Positions 32,478-44,469 of a stretch of DNA of 64,000 bases are shown here, piece by piece. This stretch comes from Schistocephalus solidus (taxonomy: Eukaryota; Platyhelminthes; Cestoda; Diphyllobothriidea; Diphyllobothriidae). Numbering within the stretch: position 1 is the stretch's first letter; every line of letters starts with the position of its first letter. Both the position numbers and the translations under genes were made by a program. Below the pieces are notes generated by a model, which was not told where the DNA came from, searched no databases, and saw only the letters and a list, made by a program, of their open reading frames with translations. The DNA is taken from assembly GCA_017591395.1 (NCBI GenBank), contig WEDG01006465.1, forward strand, positions 62,001-126,000. The letters run 5' to 3'.

Positions 32478-34490
32478 ATGGTGCAGAACTATGAATTCCA
32501 GTGGAACTTTAAACGGTTAATATCGAAACCGTGTGGTATGCCAGAAATCCCATGGGCAATGCTGTAGGTCCACATTAAACTGAATCCTCCTCTCATTCAG
32601 CATTTTAACAGCAGAAAATTAAAAAAACTTGTCCTTGCCTTGAGCTTCTGTCTGTGCTGTCGTTATTGTAAAAGGTTGGTATTTTTATGCTCCTGATTTC
32701 TCTTTTGCCAACAGAAGTATAGTACAGGGTTTTCCGCAGTAGTTGTGGAATTCAGCTCAAATCTTCATTACAATTTTTGGACCCTGTCTCAAAAGCTGTG
32801 TTACTGAGGATTCACTAAAATTCAGTGTATTAATTTCAAAGTAAATTAACAAGGTTGGCAGAGGTAACTGTAGCAGTTTCGCTTACCTTATGCTGAAGAC
32901 GCCAACTGCACATATTCTTCCACTACTAGAACGACGCATACCTATGTAGAACGAAATCAGTTGAAGTTGTTTGCCTGATATCACTTTCCATTTCTTTTAA
33001 GCTTTTTGCTTATCTTTAAGGGCACGGATGTTAAAAGGCTTTCCTTGCGGAGCAAGATATCTACCAAATTCCGTCAAAATGCTTTTGGCAACAGAACTAG
33101 ATCTTATTTTCAATCAAAAAATGCGCTGAGCTTAATATAAGGGAAAATTGACTTTTATATGCTGGGTTAAACCTTCGCGGGTTTTAGCCTTATCAGCCTA
33201 CAAAGAATTCTCCACACCTGAAATTCGTTTCTGAGGTTAGCCCTTAGTTGCTTTTTCATCCCCTCATTGTTCAAATATCATCGCCAACTCTTAACAACTT
33301 TGATGCTTTTCTCCGCTGTTGCAACGCTGTCAATGGTCTCCGGGATCTGTTTATGATCGTGGCGGGTTCTGTTGTTTTCGCCATTTTGTTGGTGGACTAT
33401 GCAGTCAGCAAGGTTGCATCTCGGTGATGATCTCGTGACCTCTACTTTCCCCTCTTCGTTTCGACCCTGTAGTCTACGATGAGTTCCTAATCTCTCATCT
33501 CCCTGATGGTTATAAACTGTAGCTCTTGCGGTTATATTATCTCTCAACTGATAGAGAGCGTTCCGAACCTCATGCGTTGCCAGCAACATAAAAGTACTCT
33601 TCCATTGCATCGTACCAATCCCATTAACAAGCTATTATTTTTTTAGAGAAACAGTATTTTCATCCTAGTTTTTTTTTGATTGGTGGCTCTCCGAACCCCG
33701 CCCCTGATTTAACCGTAGCAGTTTTTTCACTGCTTCTTTCCTAGTTCACCGTATATTCCAAAGATTGTTGATTGTTGTTTTAAAAATGGTGAATCGTTCT
33801 GAATCGGATTTGCCTAGCATACTACTCATTTCTGCTGTTCATATGGCTGTTCGCATATTTGCAGCAACTATCCACTTTGTATTTATTTATACCACGATAC
33901 TAAGTTTGTACTGATGGGGCCTTCTAGGTCTTAAATATACAGTTTATTTATTTATTTATCTAATGTTCAGTTGAGTTCAGTTGTATCAAGCGAAAAATAG
34001 GCGAGTCTTCGAAATCCCCATTGGTTAAACAGCTGCTACAAAAGACCATAGATACATAAGTAGAATTCAAAAAGAGATTGTATACCTAATTTCATGCAGA
34101 AAACGAGTCGATGTTGTCTTGTCGAAAAGAGCAAACATACGTGGCCAGTTATTTTTCCCGAGTAGTATAGACATATGTTACTACATTTCCTTCATATTGT
34201 AAGTCAGTAGGCAACTCGGGAGTGAGAATCTGAACGTCTGTGACAGTAGGCGATGAATTTAATGAAGTAATCAATTTCATAACCCCTGTCTCTCCGCATT
34301 AACCGTAGTTTAAGTTACATCTTTCCCATAATCTAATCACTGTTTTCCATTTTCAGACGAAAATTGCCACTTGAAGATATCCCCAATAAACGGTTATCAC
34401 TCAAATTATAAATCCAGTTTTACAGAAGAGCAAAAATAATTGGCCAACTCTAGAGTTACAATTGACTTCCCTTGCTAGAAACGGTAGCAT
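32478..34490. other. no recognised gene; one unassigned ORF
   Basis: The only frame over 100 codons is 33278-33610 on the - strand (110 residues, rich in Arg, Asn and Glu, no signal peptide or membrane segment). It contains RATVYNHQGDERLGTHRRLQ and resembles nothing I can name; it could be a LINE ORF1 relic. A (TTTA)n run at about 33943-33960 looks like a LINE tail. Confidence 0.4.
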
Positions 34491-34494
34491 TTTA

Positions 34495-35083
34495 GACTGT
34501 GGACCACCGAATGTGTACGTCCGAATGACGTCATCGTTTGGAGGACTGGTGATATAAGGAGACATCATAGTTCATGGGCGACTCGAGGTAGCGAAAATAT
34601 AGTTTCAAGAGGGTCACTTAAATTCCCGAAGGTCCTTTCTCCAAATCATGGGGAAAGCTTCTGGGAAAAGATGAGGAAAATTAAAGGTTAATAGAATCAG
34701 TGTTAAGATAAATGTGCAGTCTTCGCTTGAATGCAGATAGACTAGTTAACGACCTAATTTCAATTGGCAAGTTATTCCAAAGAAAACTATACCTAGAAGC
34801 AAAGAAGAGAGAGCGTTTACACGTGGAGGCTGCATGGGGAGGAAAAATTAATGTAGAATTTCTTAGGTTGTAAGGAAGACTAACGGGGGTAATGACAGAA
34901 AGCTTGGGGGGAGTTGAACTATTATTTAGTCGGAAAAGGAGACAAAAGCCTGCTTCAAGTCTCCTGACCCAAAGAAATTTTAGCTTCATTAGCTGGCATC
35001 TTTTTGAGTAGGAGATAGTTGAAAGAGTCGGAAATAGGAGTTTTTTTGTAAAATGTCTTTGGAAATTTTCAATTTTTAAACGG
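34495..35083 (-). pseudogene. family 3 LINE, 3' part
   Basis: On the - strand: FQRHFTKKLLFPTLSTISYS, LMKLKFLWVRRLEAGFCLLF, SVITPVSLPYNLRNSTLIF, LPIEIRSLTSLSAFKRRLHI. It ends in the 3' UTR block 'gtctccttatatcaccagtcc', shared with 27215-27290. Its 5' edge meets a family 1 fragment in opposite orientation near 35083. Confidence 0.87.
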
Positions 35084-36145
35084 TTTAATACTGGGGCCAA
35101 TACTGTTCCTAATATACATGGACGATTTTGTCTGGGATCTGGACTGTAAAGAATCAATTTTGCCAACGGTATGAAAAGCTGGAATATAATCCAGAGCCCT
35201 GTTGACGAAGATAAACTACAGATCAACTTAACTCGGTTGGAGGAGTGATCGAATCATTGGTTATTGCAGTTCTACGTTGACAAGTGTACAATACTTCGCT
35301 TAGGCAATCCATCCGGATCTGTTAACGGTAGAAGCTACTTTCTAAACGGTTGTGCCTTACAAGACGTGGAAACTCAAAATGACCTTGGTGTGCTGGCGAC
35401 CACCACCTTAAAACCATCCTCTCACTGCTCGAAAGTGGCAAAGAGTGCAATGGCTGTGTTGCATGCCATCATAGGAGCCATTGTGAATTTCGATGAAGAT
35501 ATCTTCGCTTATAATTTTGGAACATTCGTAAGCCAAATTTGAAATATGCGGTACAAGCCTGGAGACCCTGGATAGTTCAAGATCAGAACTGCCTCGAAAG
35601 AGTACAGGGGAGATCCACCAAAATGGTTAGGAGTCAAAGCCCCTTACCATATCTAACCCGCCTTATGAATCTAAATCTGTTCCCTTTTAGTTATAGGCAA
35701 ATGCTTGGCGATCTCCTACAGACATTCCCTATTGTTAAGGGATTGGATTGTTGCCTGGAATTCTCGGACATGTTTGAATTTGCTGCCACGACCCATTACC
35801 CAGGTCATCCATTGAAACTGTGTGTCCAGCAGTCGAGACTGGATGCGCGCAAGTTCTCCTTGTCTGTCAGAGTGGCTAAGCCACGGAATGCGCTCCCTGA
35901 AGACGTTGTGATGTCACCATCGCTGGAAAGCTTCAAAAGAAACCTTGACAGTTTTATGTTCCAAAACGAGCTGGAGCGATGAGGAATTTAGCTTAACCCT
36001 CGAGACTCATGCCTAACTTGTCATATTTTATGATCGCATTTGAATTTTTGCATTCCATGTGATTTCTTTGTAAACGATACTTTATTTCACGTTACAAATA
36101 GGGTAAGCAAAGGCTTATGCCTATTTCCCTCAATAAATTCAATTG
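35084..36145 (+). pseudogene. family 1 LINE, RT palm to 3' end
   Basis: Begins in motif B/C: ILGPILFLIYMDDFVWDLDC. The catalytic FADD that should follow is not visible. FYVDKCTILRLGNPSGSVNG, DVETQNDLGVLATTTLKPSS, YAVQAWRPWIVQDQNCLERV, LTRLMNLNLFPFSYRQMLGD and FSLSVRVAKPRNALPEDVVM (35264-35982) run through the thumb to the C-terminus. One shift lies at about 35540. The 3' tail (aatagggtaagcaaaggctt) ends near 36145. Confidence 0.87.
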
Positions 36146-36149
36146 AATG

Positions 36150-36560
36150 GAACTAGATGGAATGAAAACAGCTTTTCTGGTAAAAAAAGTGAAAGAACTG
36201 AGATAATTGTTCAGTTTTGTTTTTAATTTCTTATATCTCAAAACCGTCGGGTTCCTGTTACGTGTGCTTATTCTTAAATAGCTGTAGAGCAAATTGGGAT
36301 TTTGAGCTGCTCGCTGGGGCATATCGCTTTCGTTATCCCGTTGTCTTTTTCAGATGAAGGTTTTAACCTTTTTCCTTTGAATGTTGTATGCCTGCTAGGC
36401 TACATTTTCATTGGATCGGAAAAATTTCTTCCAAAGCCTTCCTTACTTGTTAATTTATTTTTTAGATCTCTTGTTAGCCACTGTGGTCGGTTGGATATCC
36501 TACGTTTTGATGACATACAGTGGCATTCTATTAGATTCAACGACCACTCCTTAAATAAAT
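36150..36560 (-). pseudogene. LINE linker-domain fragment
   Basis: On the - strand: NPNLLYSYLRISTRNRNPT, LRYKKLKTKL, preceded in other frames by GRLWKKFFRSNENVA and AYNIQRKKVKTFI. This is the basic region between endonuclease and RT of CR1-like LINEs. The family is uncertain (2 or 3). Confidence 0.6.
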
Positions 36561-36995
36561 TCTAGTCCTTATTGACGTTCCCGGAGAAGACCCTCGCAGT
36601 CATCATCAGTACGCTTAAGGTCGAACGAGCAAAGGACCAAAGAGATCGTTAAGGTTGTGGTAGAATTGCCAGAGAAGCAACTACGATACCCTCATTGCTG
36701 ATTTCTCAGACCACCAACAGAAGAGCCTGAAACGATCGTTAACAGTCCGAGAAGGGTCAACACCGCGACACGGCTCCGCGAGGGCATATGAAGCAGCATC
36801 TTAGGTTGCTTCTGAGCGTGGTACGAAAGGATAATGGAAGATCCGATAATTGAGTAGTAAGAGATCAAAATAATGCACTTAGGGGTGCTAGTTGGCATGA
36901 GAATTGATAATGAATCTGAGGCTCGCACAGCTCAGTATTCGCATTGTAATTCTGATGATGGTTATCGGCATTCGAAACGGAGGTGCTTCAAAACG
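36561..36995. other. no recognisable feature
   Basis: No coding or repeat similarity seen. Confidence 0.4.
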
Positions 36996-37420
36996 AGCAT
37001 GCAATATGACATTATTTTTTGGTGATCATTTTACGGAGGCATGGGTTACAAAGACATCATGGTTCGTGGGCGGAATGACGCATGATAGAATTAATTTAGA
37101 GACGGTCTTCTAAATGCCCGATGGTCCTTTATCAGAGTCATGGAGAAAGCTGATCGGGAAGGAAGAGCAAAAAAAAGGTTAATTGAATCAGTATTCACAA
37201 AAATTTGCAGTCTTTGCTTAAATGTAGACAGGTTATTTGATAACCGTATATCGATTGGCAAGTTATTCCAAAGAAAGCAATACCTGGAAGCAAAGAACAG
37301 AGAGCCTTTAGATGTGGAGGATATAGGAGGTGGTATATTCAGTTAATAGTTATGTACGGACGACTAATGGGGTTAGAGCTGGAATTCGGGGAATATGTGA
37401 ACTATTTTTAAGGTGATTTT
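36996..37420 (-). repeat. family 3 LINE 3' end, diverged
   Basis: Parallel to 34550-34860 over several hundred bases (acatcatggttcgtgggcgg; attggcaagttattccaaag; caatacctggaagcaaagaa), in the same - orientation. It encodes remnants of the IEIRSLTSLSAFKRR block. Confidence 0.75.
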
Positions 37421-38555
37421 GGTGACTTGGCGCTCTGATTCTTTGACAGGGCATCAGTATCAGGAAGAATCCTACTTCGGTGGACGATGCTATTTCCGTC
37501 AGTAGGAGAAACGATTCCTTAAGTTAATAATGAACTCCTTTTGGGGAACTTTGCCAATTTGTTCTGCACTTGCTACTGTAGCACCAGCAGAGGATTCCAC
37601 TTAAGCATCAATCGGTAAGAACGAGCTTTTTTCGAAGTTTTAACCCATTTTTATGAAATCCTCTTGCCTTTTTTGACTTCGAATTCTTCGTCTTCGGTCT
37701 TTCAACTTCGACGAGCTTTTCAACGTCGCTCTTTGTTTTATCATCCAGTAATGATGCCGCATATCTGTGTATCCATAGCATAACTGCTTCTGTATGAGGT
37801 GGATGACAGTAGTTAGGTGCATGAGCTGGTTTAATCTCCCTTTCGAAGGAAAGAAATTTCTACTGATTAACTGAGCTCTGTAGACGCAATGTCCTTTAGC
37901 TCTTCATAAGCTAGTCTTGAGGAAGCTATATCTGCATACGTAATGTCTTTTGTTGGAATTCTCGTTGTTACGGGTGTTTTTTTTGCCAGATGATTAATGA
38001 ACTTTCTCTTTTAGATCGGCCATTTCTTTTTTCAAGTTACTTATCCCTTTCTCCATCGATAGGAATTTCTGTAGGAGAATTAAACACCCAATGTATTTTT
38101 TGTCCGCGTAGGTTAAATTCATTAGTATTAGCAGGCCTTTTGCCCGATTGGCAGGAGATAAAGAAGTAACAGAATATCTGTCTTTGCCATTCTTTTCTGT
38201 TTGTATAATATTTTTTTATCAGATTTCCATATGAACATGGCTGAGTAGGCATTTACGTCGACATATGTTCCTTCGACGAGGGATCGCCTCCCGACTGCGG
38301 CATTATTTTTCCCGTGCAGATAAATCCTGAGCGCCTACGTTTTCCAACACTCTTAGAATTCTATGCGAATGCATTTAATTTCTAAATCTTCTTAAATAAA
38401 TGGGCTACGGTGCAATAATATTCAGCAATCAGACTTCTAAGCAGCATGCAACGACCCAGCCTTTGTTGTGACTTCTCCTTTCCAGATTGAGAGCAGAGTA
38501 AACCAGCACAGAGCTAATGGGAATTCTGGAAGCAGGTGAACGTTCAAGTTTGTTT
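37421..38555. other. no recognised feature
   Basis: Short basic open frames on the - strand (for example 37640-37822) have no recognisable motif. It could be the remainder of the LINE whose ORF1 lies at 38560-39450. Confidence 0.4.
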
Positions 38556-38559
38556 TTCT

Positions 38560-39450
38560 TGTAGAGTTAACCTCCGGGACGCGGAATAATCATAGTAAGA
38601 ATTAGCTTAGGCTCTTCCTTGCTGTCCAAGACAATTTTGATAGACCGTGATCTCACAGTTCTTACTATTCAATATCCTTTTTTTCCGATCCTGAAGGCTG
38701 GATGGACAGTGAACTTCTCTCCTGAATGAAGTTTATCATTCAGCAAGTGCTGAAACATAGCAAGGTCAGCGGAGATCCTTTTCTTTGGGGTAGGAGCAAT
38801 TGATTCAAGTAAATACTGGATAACTACGCTATTCTCTCTGTCTAGGGTGTCCTTCAATATACAGCCGACCATATTTGCCTCTAAATGACCTGAGAGATTT
38901 ATTAGAGTTTTTTTGACTTTACACTCCTATTATGTGTTTCCAAATTTTATCTCGTCACTCGTTGATTTTTCACTCTCAACTAAGGGCTCTTTAGAACTGC
39001 TGGGATGGTTGACAGAAGTTGAGTCTGATTTCGGGACTGCTTTTGGAAGAAGCACTGTTGAAGTTGTCCTAATATTACTGTTATCCAATTTGGCATTTAC
39101 TGGGTGGCAATCCATAAACTTCGAAGCTTCTTAAACGGTACAACCTTGAATTATTTGCGTTTTTCACTGTTATTTTTGTTTAAATGCAGGTACTTTCGTT
39201 CTTTCCATCAATATGCCTCCTCAGGAGCTTCCTTAAATCCCCAAGCTCGTCTTCCAATTTTTTGAGTTTTATCAATATATGGGTCCAGCTAACGCAAGGT
39301 TCATCTTCGTAACCCATACTATTTATGGTAAGTACGCTTTTGACACGTTTCACCGATCTTGGGCTGCAGGCACGAGCACAAAACCTGGAAGCGAAGGTAA
39401 TATCGCCAGGCTTTCTTTTTAAAGAAGTGCCACTGCTTCGCATGCTATAA
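38560..39450 (-). pseudogene. family 1 LINE ORF1
   Basis: On the - strand from 39443: WTHILIKLKKLEDELGDLRK is a short coiled coil. Near 38870-38670 follow VVIQYLLESIAPTPKKRISA and DLAMFQHLLNDKLHSGEKFT, which parallel VVQGVSEATGETPKERVKQD and FQNLLNDTQETGVTVEIKK of the ORF1 at 45652-46656. RSRSIKIVLDSKEEPKLIL (38650-38590) parallels RPRPLIVVLGSKQQVDLLL. So this is an RRM-like RNA-binding ORF1. The ORF2 part is not attached. Confidence 0.75.
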
Positions 39451-39464
39451 TGGTCAAAATTCTG

Positions 39465-39640
39465 ACTGTTTATTTATTTATTTATTTATTTATTGCCAGT
39501 TTACAGGCAAGGTCAAAAGGGATATATACAGTAGGGGGTCAAAGCTGACAGTGAAAAAAACTCCTGATCGTTCTTTAAAGTATTTTCAGGAGAAAAAACT
39601 GCAGCTTGTTGAACAGATTAAAGTTTAGGACAGGGAAGTG
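39465..39640 (-). repeat. family 2 LINE 3' end with hairpin
   Basis: Reverse complement of the 3' end at 44985-45144: ctgcagttttttctcctga, tcaggagtttttttcactg, then ttgcctgtaaactggcaataaataaataaa. Here the tail is (TTTA)n on the + strand at 39470-39494. The stem ctcctga/tcaggag lies at 39561-39567 and 39586-39592. Confidence 0.8.
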
Positions 39641-39741
39641 TTGACACAGGTGCACGGTGTAGGTGAAATGTAATGTGTATTTCAAGCAATTGAGTACGTC
39701 TTTTGTTTTACTGTTAAGCAAAAGAACAGATTACTGACAGG

Positions 39742-39886
39742 GTAAGTACGTTTTGGCTCGTTTGGCTGATCATGGGCTGCATGCATCAAGCGCACGAGCA
39801 CAAATGCTGGAAGTGAAGGTAATATATCCAGGCTTTCCTTCTTAAGAAGTGCTGCTGCTTTGTGTGCTATTAGGGTCAAAATTGCG
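39742..39886. repeat. second copy of the 39328-39462 segment
   Basis: Both begin gtaagtacg and share gggctgca, cacgagcacaaa, ctggaag.gaaggtaatat, ccaggctttc and ggtcaaaatt, in the same orientation, with clear divergence. The family 2 tail sits between the two copies. Confidence 0.75.
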
Positions 39887-40029
39887 GCTTTCCATCAATT
39901 ATGAAGGTTGATGAGTATTTCAAGTGAATAAGTCACTCGAAAGCTGACCGTTATTGCTGACATACACATTCCATTACGTGATGTGGAAGTCTTAAGCATT
40001 ACTATATCTGCTAAGTATTCCAGACCACT

Positions 40030-42383
40030 GACGATATCGGTTGTGGACCTTTCGCCCTATCAGACTTTGATCAGGATCTCATTCTCGTAACAAAACTCTA
40101 CAAAGCCAGCGAGAAGAAAGATGTCCTCATTGTTGGGGATTTTAACGCTCCTGGTATTGACTGGAAAACATGGACTGCACAGGGAATGCCAGATAATTTC
40201 AACCACAAACTTTTGCAATGGGCAACAGACAAACTTCTCTGTCAGAACGTCACCTTTGGAACACGCGTGAGAGAAGGACAACAGTCAAACTGTCTTGACC
40301 TGATTTTTACACGAAATGATGACAATGTGCTAGACCTACAGGATCGACCGCCATTAGGGTCAAGTGATCACATTACGCTGTGCTTCGAATACTCACTGTT
40401 TTCCAAACCAAATTTACCCGATACTTGGGAAAGAAACATTTGGAAGGGGGACTACTCACTTATGAGAAGACAAATGTCAGAGATATCCTAGGAAACAGAA
40501 CTACATGGTTGGACGAATAAAGATTGAACAAAATTGAGCTCGTTATTGAAAAGGATTGTTAACCTCAACTGTCCTCTCAGGATAAAGACAACGACATACC
40601 GCCCAAAGTGGATAAACTCAAACTTTCAGGCCTCTTTCAACAAAAAGAAATCGCTTCTGGAAGCGTAACAGACAAACCGGCTGCGATTTTCACTTACGGG
40701 AATATAAGCAGCAACGCAACGTTTGTAAATGTTAGGCTTCTGAGCTGCGGAGGAAGTTTGAACTAAACATACTGCAAAAATCGTTGGAAGACCCCAAAAT
40801 GTTATATGGCTACATACGGAGTACAAAAAGAATTCAGGAAATGATTCCTGCCCTTAGGGATGCAGACGGAAAACTGGAGACTGACGATCCGGTTAAAGCA
40901 TCCCTTCTTTCAAATTCTTTCAGACCGTCTTCACCCGAGAGCCTTTTAATTTTGCTGCTATTCCACCAGTTTGTCAACCAATGTATATCCCTCATTTTCC
41001 TTCCTCATCCACCTCCTCCTCATCCACAACAGAGGACCTAGACCTAGACTTTTCACCGAACATAGTTAGAACCGAGTTACTTCGTATAAAGCCTGCCAAG
41101 TCGCCTAGGCCGGATAGAATTCCTGCATTAGCACTTAGAGAACTAACTGATTAACTGTGTTAACCATTGTCCATCATATTCCAAAAGTCCTTTGAAGAAA
41201 GCAAACTCCCGGAAGAATGGAAGTGTGCATTCATTGCCCCGATCTATAAAGGAGGTTCATGACTGGACTGTGAAAATTACCACCCTGTCAGTTTAACTTG
41301 CATAGCGTGTAAAATAATGGAGTGTATTATCAAGTGGCACTTAATGCAATATCTGGAAAACAACCAAATTCTATGTGCTGTCCAACACGGCTTCCGTCCA
41401 AGACGCTCCTGTCTCACGAGTGCCATTCAGTCGCACGAGAAATGGACATAGGCAGCATATAAAGGTCATCCAGTAGATTTTGTATTTTTTGACTTCAAGA
41501 AGGCCTTTGAGAGTGTACCACACGGGCTTCTTTTACAGAAGATTTGGAACGTCGGAATTTGTGGAAAACTTTTCAATTGGATCAAGAGTTTCTGGTCTTT
41601 CAGAGTACAGAGAGTTGTTGTTGGAAAACTCTAGCTCGGAATGGGCAAAAGAAGAGAGTGGTGTTCTACATGGTTCTGTTTTGGGCCCCCTACTCTTCTT
41701 AATCTACGTTAACGACTGTCGCAATGACCTAGATTGTCAAGCTGTCATGTTCGCAGATGACATAAAAATATGGACTGAAGTCAGCTGCGCTGATGACGCA
41801 AAAGGGTAACAGTCTAATATCGACAAACAAAGTGCCTGGTCGGCTAGGTGGCTGCTTAAGTTTAATGTATCCAAGTGTTTGATCCTACACGTAAGCGCCG
41901 GTCGAAAAGTATCACTGAAACACCAGTACTTTATTAATGGCACTGCATTAAAAGAGGTAGAAACACACAAAGATCTGGGCATGTGGACAACTTAAAATTT
42001 GATGCCCTCAGAACACTGTAAGAAAGCAGCACAGAAGGCAACATGTACACTGCGTTGGATCAGACGTGCGTTTAAAATATTCCCCCCTGATCTCTTCGGA
42101 AAAGTCTGTGGCACCTTTGTGAGACCGCACTTAGATTACGGAATACCAGCCTGTATACCGTGGATGAAGAAAGATGTTTACCTACTCGACCAGGTACAAC
42201 GGAGAGCAACGAAGATGGTCGACGGTTGTAAGACTTTACCGTACCAAGACAGATTGAAAAAGCTTGCCTTATTTCATCTTTCCTACAGGCACTTACGGTG
42301 TAGCCTGCTCTGGACATTCCGCATTATCCGGAGCCAGGATTCCTCCCTGAGATCGGAGGATTTTTTCCAGTTTGCCTGCACAA
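40030..42383 (+). pseudogene. family 1 LINE (outer copy), 5' portion
   Basis: Endonuclease end at 40060-40400: DVLIVGDFNAPGIDWKTWTA, SNCLDLIFTRNDDNVLDL and GSSDHITLCF (SDH motif). The linker at 40600-40900 is broken by stops. RT at 41060-42380: PAKSPRPDRIPALALRELTD, WKCAFIAPIYKGGS, AVQHGFRPRRSCLTSAIQSH, DFVFFDFKKAFESVPHGLLL (motif A), SVLGPLLFLIYVNDCRNDLD, and MFADDIKIWTEV (motif C, FADD intact). It then goes through RPHLDYGIPACIPWMKKDVY to SLRSEDFFQFACT. Coding stops abruptly after 'tttgcctgcacaa' at 42383; the rest of the element resumes at 49513. Confidence 0.9.
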
Positions 42384-43290
42384 AGAAACTACGTATCTTT
42401 TTGTTCTCCGGTTTGGACAGTTTGAAAATCGTTAACACGTCGCTTGTGCTGATTCTGACATTAAAACTGCCACTGCACGAACGTAATTGCTCTTTGCAAT
42501 TTTCGGGAATTTTTATTGTGCCGAATTACCTCACAAAACGACATCAAATTGGAATTTGTTTATCACCTTCATCGACTTGATAAAAACAGCCTCTACACCA
42601 ATACATACTGACAACCGCTCAGTGAACCAAAAGTGCAAAACCCCTTGAAGATATGAAGTTATCCAGGACCTTTGACGTCTACAAACGGCTGAGTCGTTCC
42701 TGAATATTCTTCCTATCATTTATTGTTTTTTAAAAGTGGTTTTTGAACGAATAGGCGCATTTATTGCTCATATTGTTTCTATTGCGGCGTCGTTGGACTT
42801 CCGTTTGAAATTCGTTCGTCTCCAAGCTTTTGATTTTTGGCCAATAATCTCTTCCCAAAGTCAGGACTCAACGAAATAAGTTATCATTGGATCACATATT
42901 GTCTGTTTATCAGGATCAGCCTTTAATTGTTTATAGACATTGTGATATTCAGGCTTACGAAAATTGATATCGGAATCTTGAATAATAAGCTAACTCAGCT
43001 TCATTTGGATCCTGCCTCATACGGGCTTCAGAAAACAGTCTCTCGCCAGGAAAGGTGTCTTCATCAGAAAGGAACGGAGAACCACTGACAAACTCACTTC
43101 AAGGGCTGCATCATTCTTTTCTTCATATTAGTATTCCATAGTGAATTCGGTTCGGAAAAGCACTTCTTTTTGTGCACAGTAAACTATTCGCTTGATAATT
43201 TAAGCTGCTCGTTAAAACTTAATGCATCCTCGTAGAGATCTTGCTGGCATGGGAAACGCAAATGTTCACGACCCGACCACGCGAGAAAAT
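42384..43290. other. inserted sequence of unknown origin
   Basis: Begins exactly where the outer LINE is interrupted. No frame over 100 codons and no match to other repeats in the window. Confidence 0.5.
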
Positions 43291-43296
43291 TATTCA

Positions 43297-43369
43297 CCGC
43301 TTCGGCCAGGACTCGAAACACCGAACCTCTCGATTAGCTACCGATGCTCTTGACCGCTCGGCCACGCCC
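43297..43369 (-). repeat. tRNA-Ser(GCT)-like sequence, probable SINE head
   Basis: On the - strand: GGGCGTGGCCGAGCGGTCAA has an A box as in tRNA-Ser/Leu. A seven-base loop TAGCTAA follows with GCT in the anticodon position, flanked by a partly paired stem (TCGG/TCGA), then a B-box-like gtttcgagtcc. The acceptor stem has no matching 3' strand and the T stem pairs poorly, so this is a tRNA-derived repeat or pseudogene, not a working tRNA gene. Confidence 0.55.
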
Positions 43370-43410
43370 GGGAAGCCAGCAGACAAAAAATAGTATACAC
43401 TACAAAAATA

Positions 43411-44469
43411 ATGATCTCTCCTATCTTTGTAAACCGTTTTCGATTTTATGTGACAAAAACTTACCATAAATACTCAAGTCACTCTCAGCAGACCGAGAAG
43501 AAGCACCACGCAGCAATATTGAGTGCAGCCCAGCATGAGTTCCTCAAAACTAGGTCTTGTGACACATGTCAGCTCTCTTTCTTTGATCATGTTCTACAAT
43601 CTAGGGATAACGGCTTTGCACTTTACATAGTCTATTTCGATTTCACCAAGGCCTTCGATCGTGTTGACCATGCCCTTCTTCTCCTGAAACTCTCCTCTTT
43701 CGGTATATGTGGTAAACTTCTGAGCTTGATATCTTCTTACCTGAGCTCTCGTACACAACATGTTAAGATCTCCAATGCTATCTCAAACTCGGCACGTGTG
43801 CGGAGTGGAGTTATTCAGGGTAGTGTGCTAGGCCCGCTTTTATTTTGTCTTTTTGTCAATGATGTGCCAGGTTTATTTCGAAATGGTAGGCCTTTTATGT
43901 ATGCCGACGATTTAAAAGTTGCCTATCGATACAAGCCGGCAGATCGCGACACCATGCTTGATCTATTAAAAAATGATCTCGAGGCCTTTGCCCAGTGGTG
44001 TTGCACATGGCGCCTTTCCCTTTCTTGGCACAAATTTTCCGTTATGGTTGTCGGTGACAACCATCAGCCTCATCTTAGCATAGATGGCCACGATATAAAT
44101 GTACCTGGCGTTGTTAAGGACCTGGGCATATCATATTCCAACGGTCTCAATCTTTCAGAGCATTGCGCCCTGATTGTCTCCAAAGCACGCAGAACTGCCG
44201 GGTTTATCCTCCGAAATTTTAAAACTATTGATATTAGACTTCGCCTTTATAAAATGTACGTTAGACCTGGCCTGGAATACTGCTCGTTTCTATTTAGCCT
44301 TCTGTGCGCTAGCGAACGGAAGAAAAATAGAATCGGTCCAACACTTCTTCACGAAAAAGAATTTTTATCGTCGGAGCACCGTAATCTGTCGTATCAAGAA
44401 CGCTGTGGGCTTGTTAACATTGACCTTTATGGTTTCGCCGAGTGCAGAAGGGACTATTTTGCTTTTTAA
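43411..44469 (+). CDS. family 2 LINE reverse transcriptase (5'-truncated)
   Basis: A 352-residue uninterrupted frame. It contains SAAQHEFLKTRSCDTCQLSF (RT fingers), YIVYFDFTKAFDRVDHALLL (motif A, Asp in YFDF), SGVIQGSVLGPLLFCLFVND (motif B), RPFMYADDLKVAYR (motif C, catalytic YADD intact) and VKDLGISYSNGLNLSEHCAL. The thumb region follows up to YKMYVRPGLEYCSFLFSLL. The first forty residues look unrelated to RT and probably mark the truncation point near 43480. A shift near 44400-44480 moves the C-terminal part into other frames (44174-44482, 44442-44777). The enzyme copies LINE RNA at the nick; this copy lacks endonuclease and ORF1. Confidence 0.9.
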   Translation: MISPIFVNRFRFYVTKTYHKYSSHSQQTEKKHHAAILSAAQHEFLKTRSCDTCQLSFFDHVLQSRDNGFALYIVYFDFTKAFDRVDHALLLLKLSSFGICGKLLSLISSYLSSRTQHVKISNAISNSARVRSGVIQGSVLGPLLFCLFVNDVPGLFRNGRPFMYADDLKVAYRYKPADRDTMLDLLKNDLEAFAQWCCTWRLSLSWHKFSVMVVGDNHQPHLSIDGHDINVPGVVKDLGISYSNGLNLSEHCALIVSKARRTAGFILRNFKTIDIRLRLYKMYVRPGLEYCSFLFSLLCASERKKNRIGPTLLHEKEFLSSEHRNLSYQERCGLVNIDLYGFAECRRDYFAF

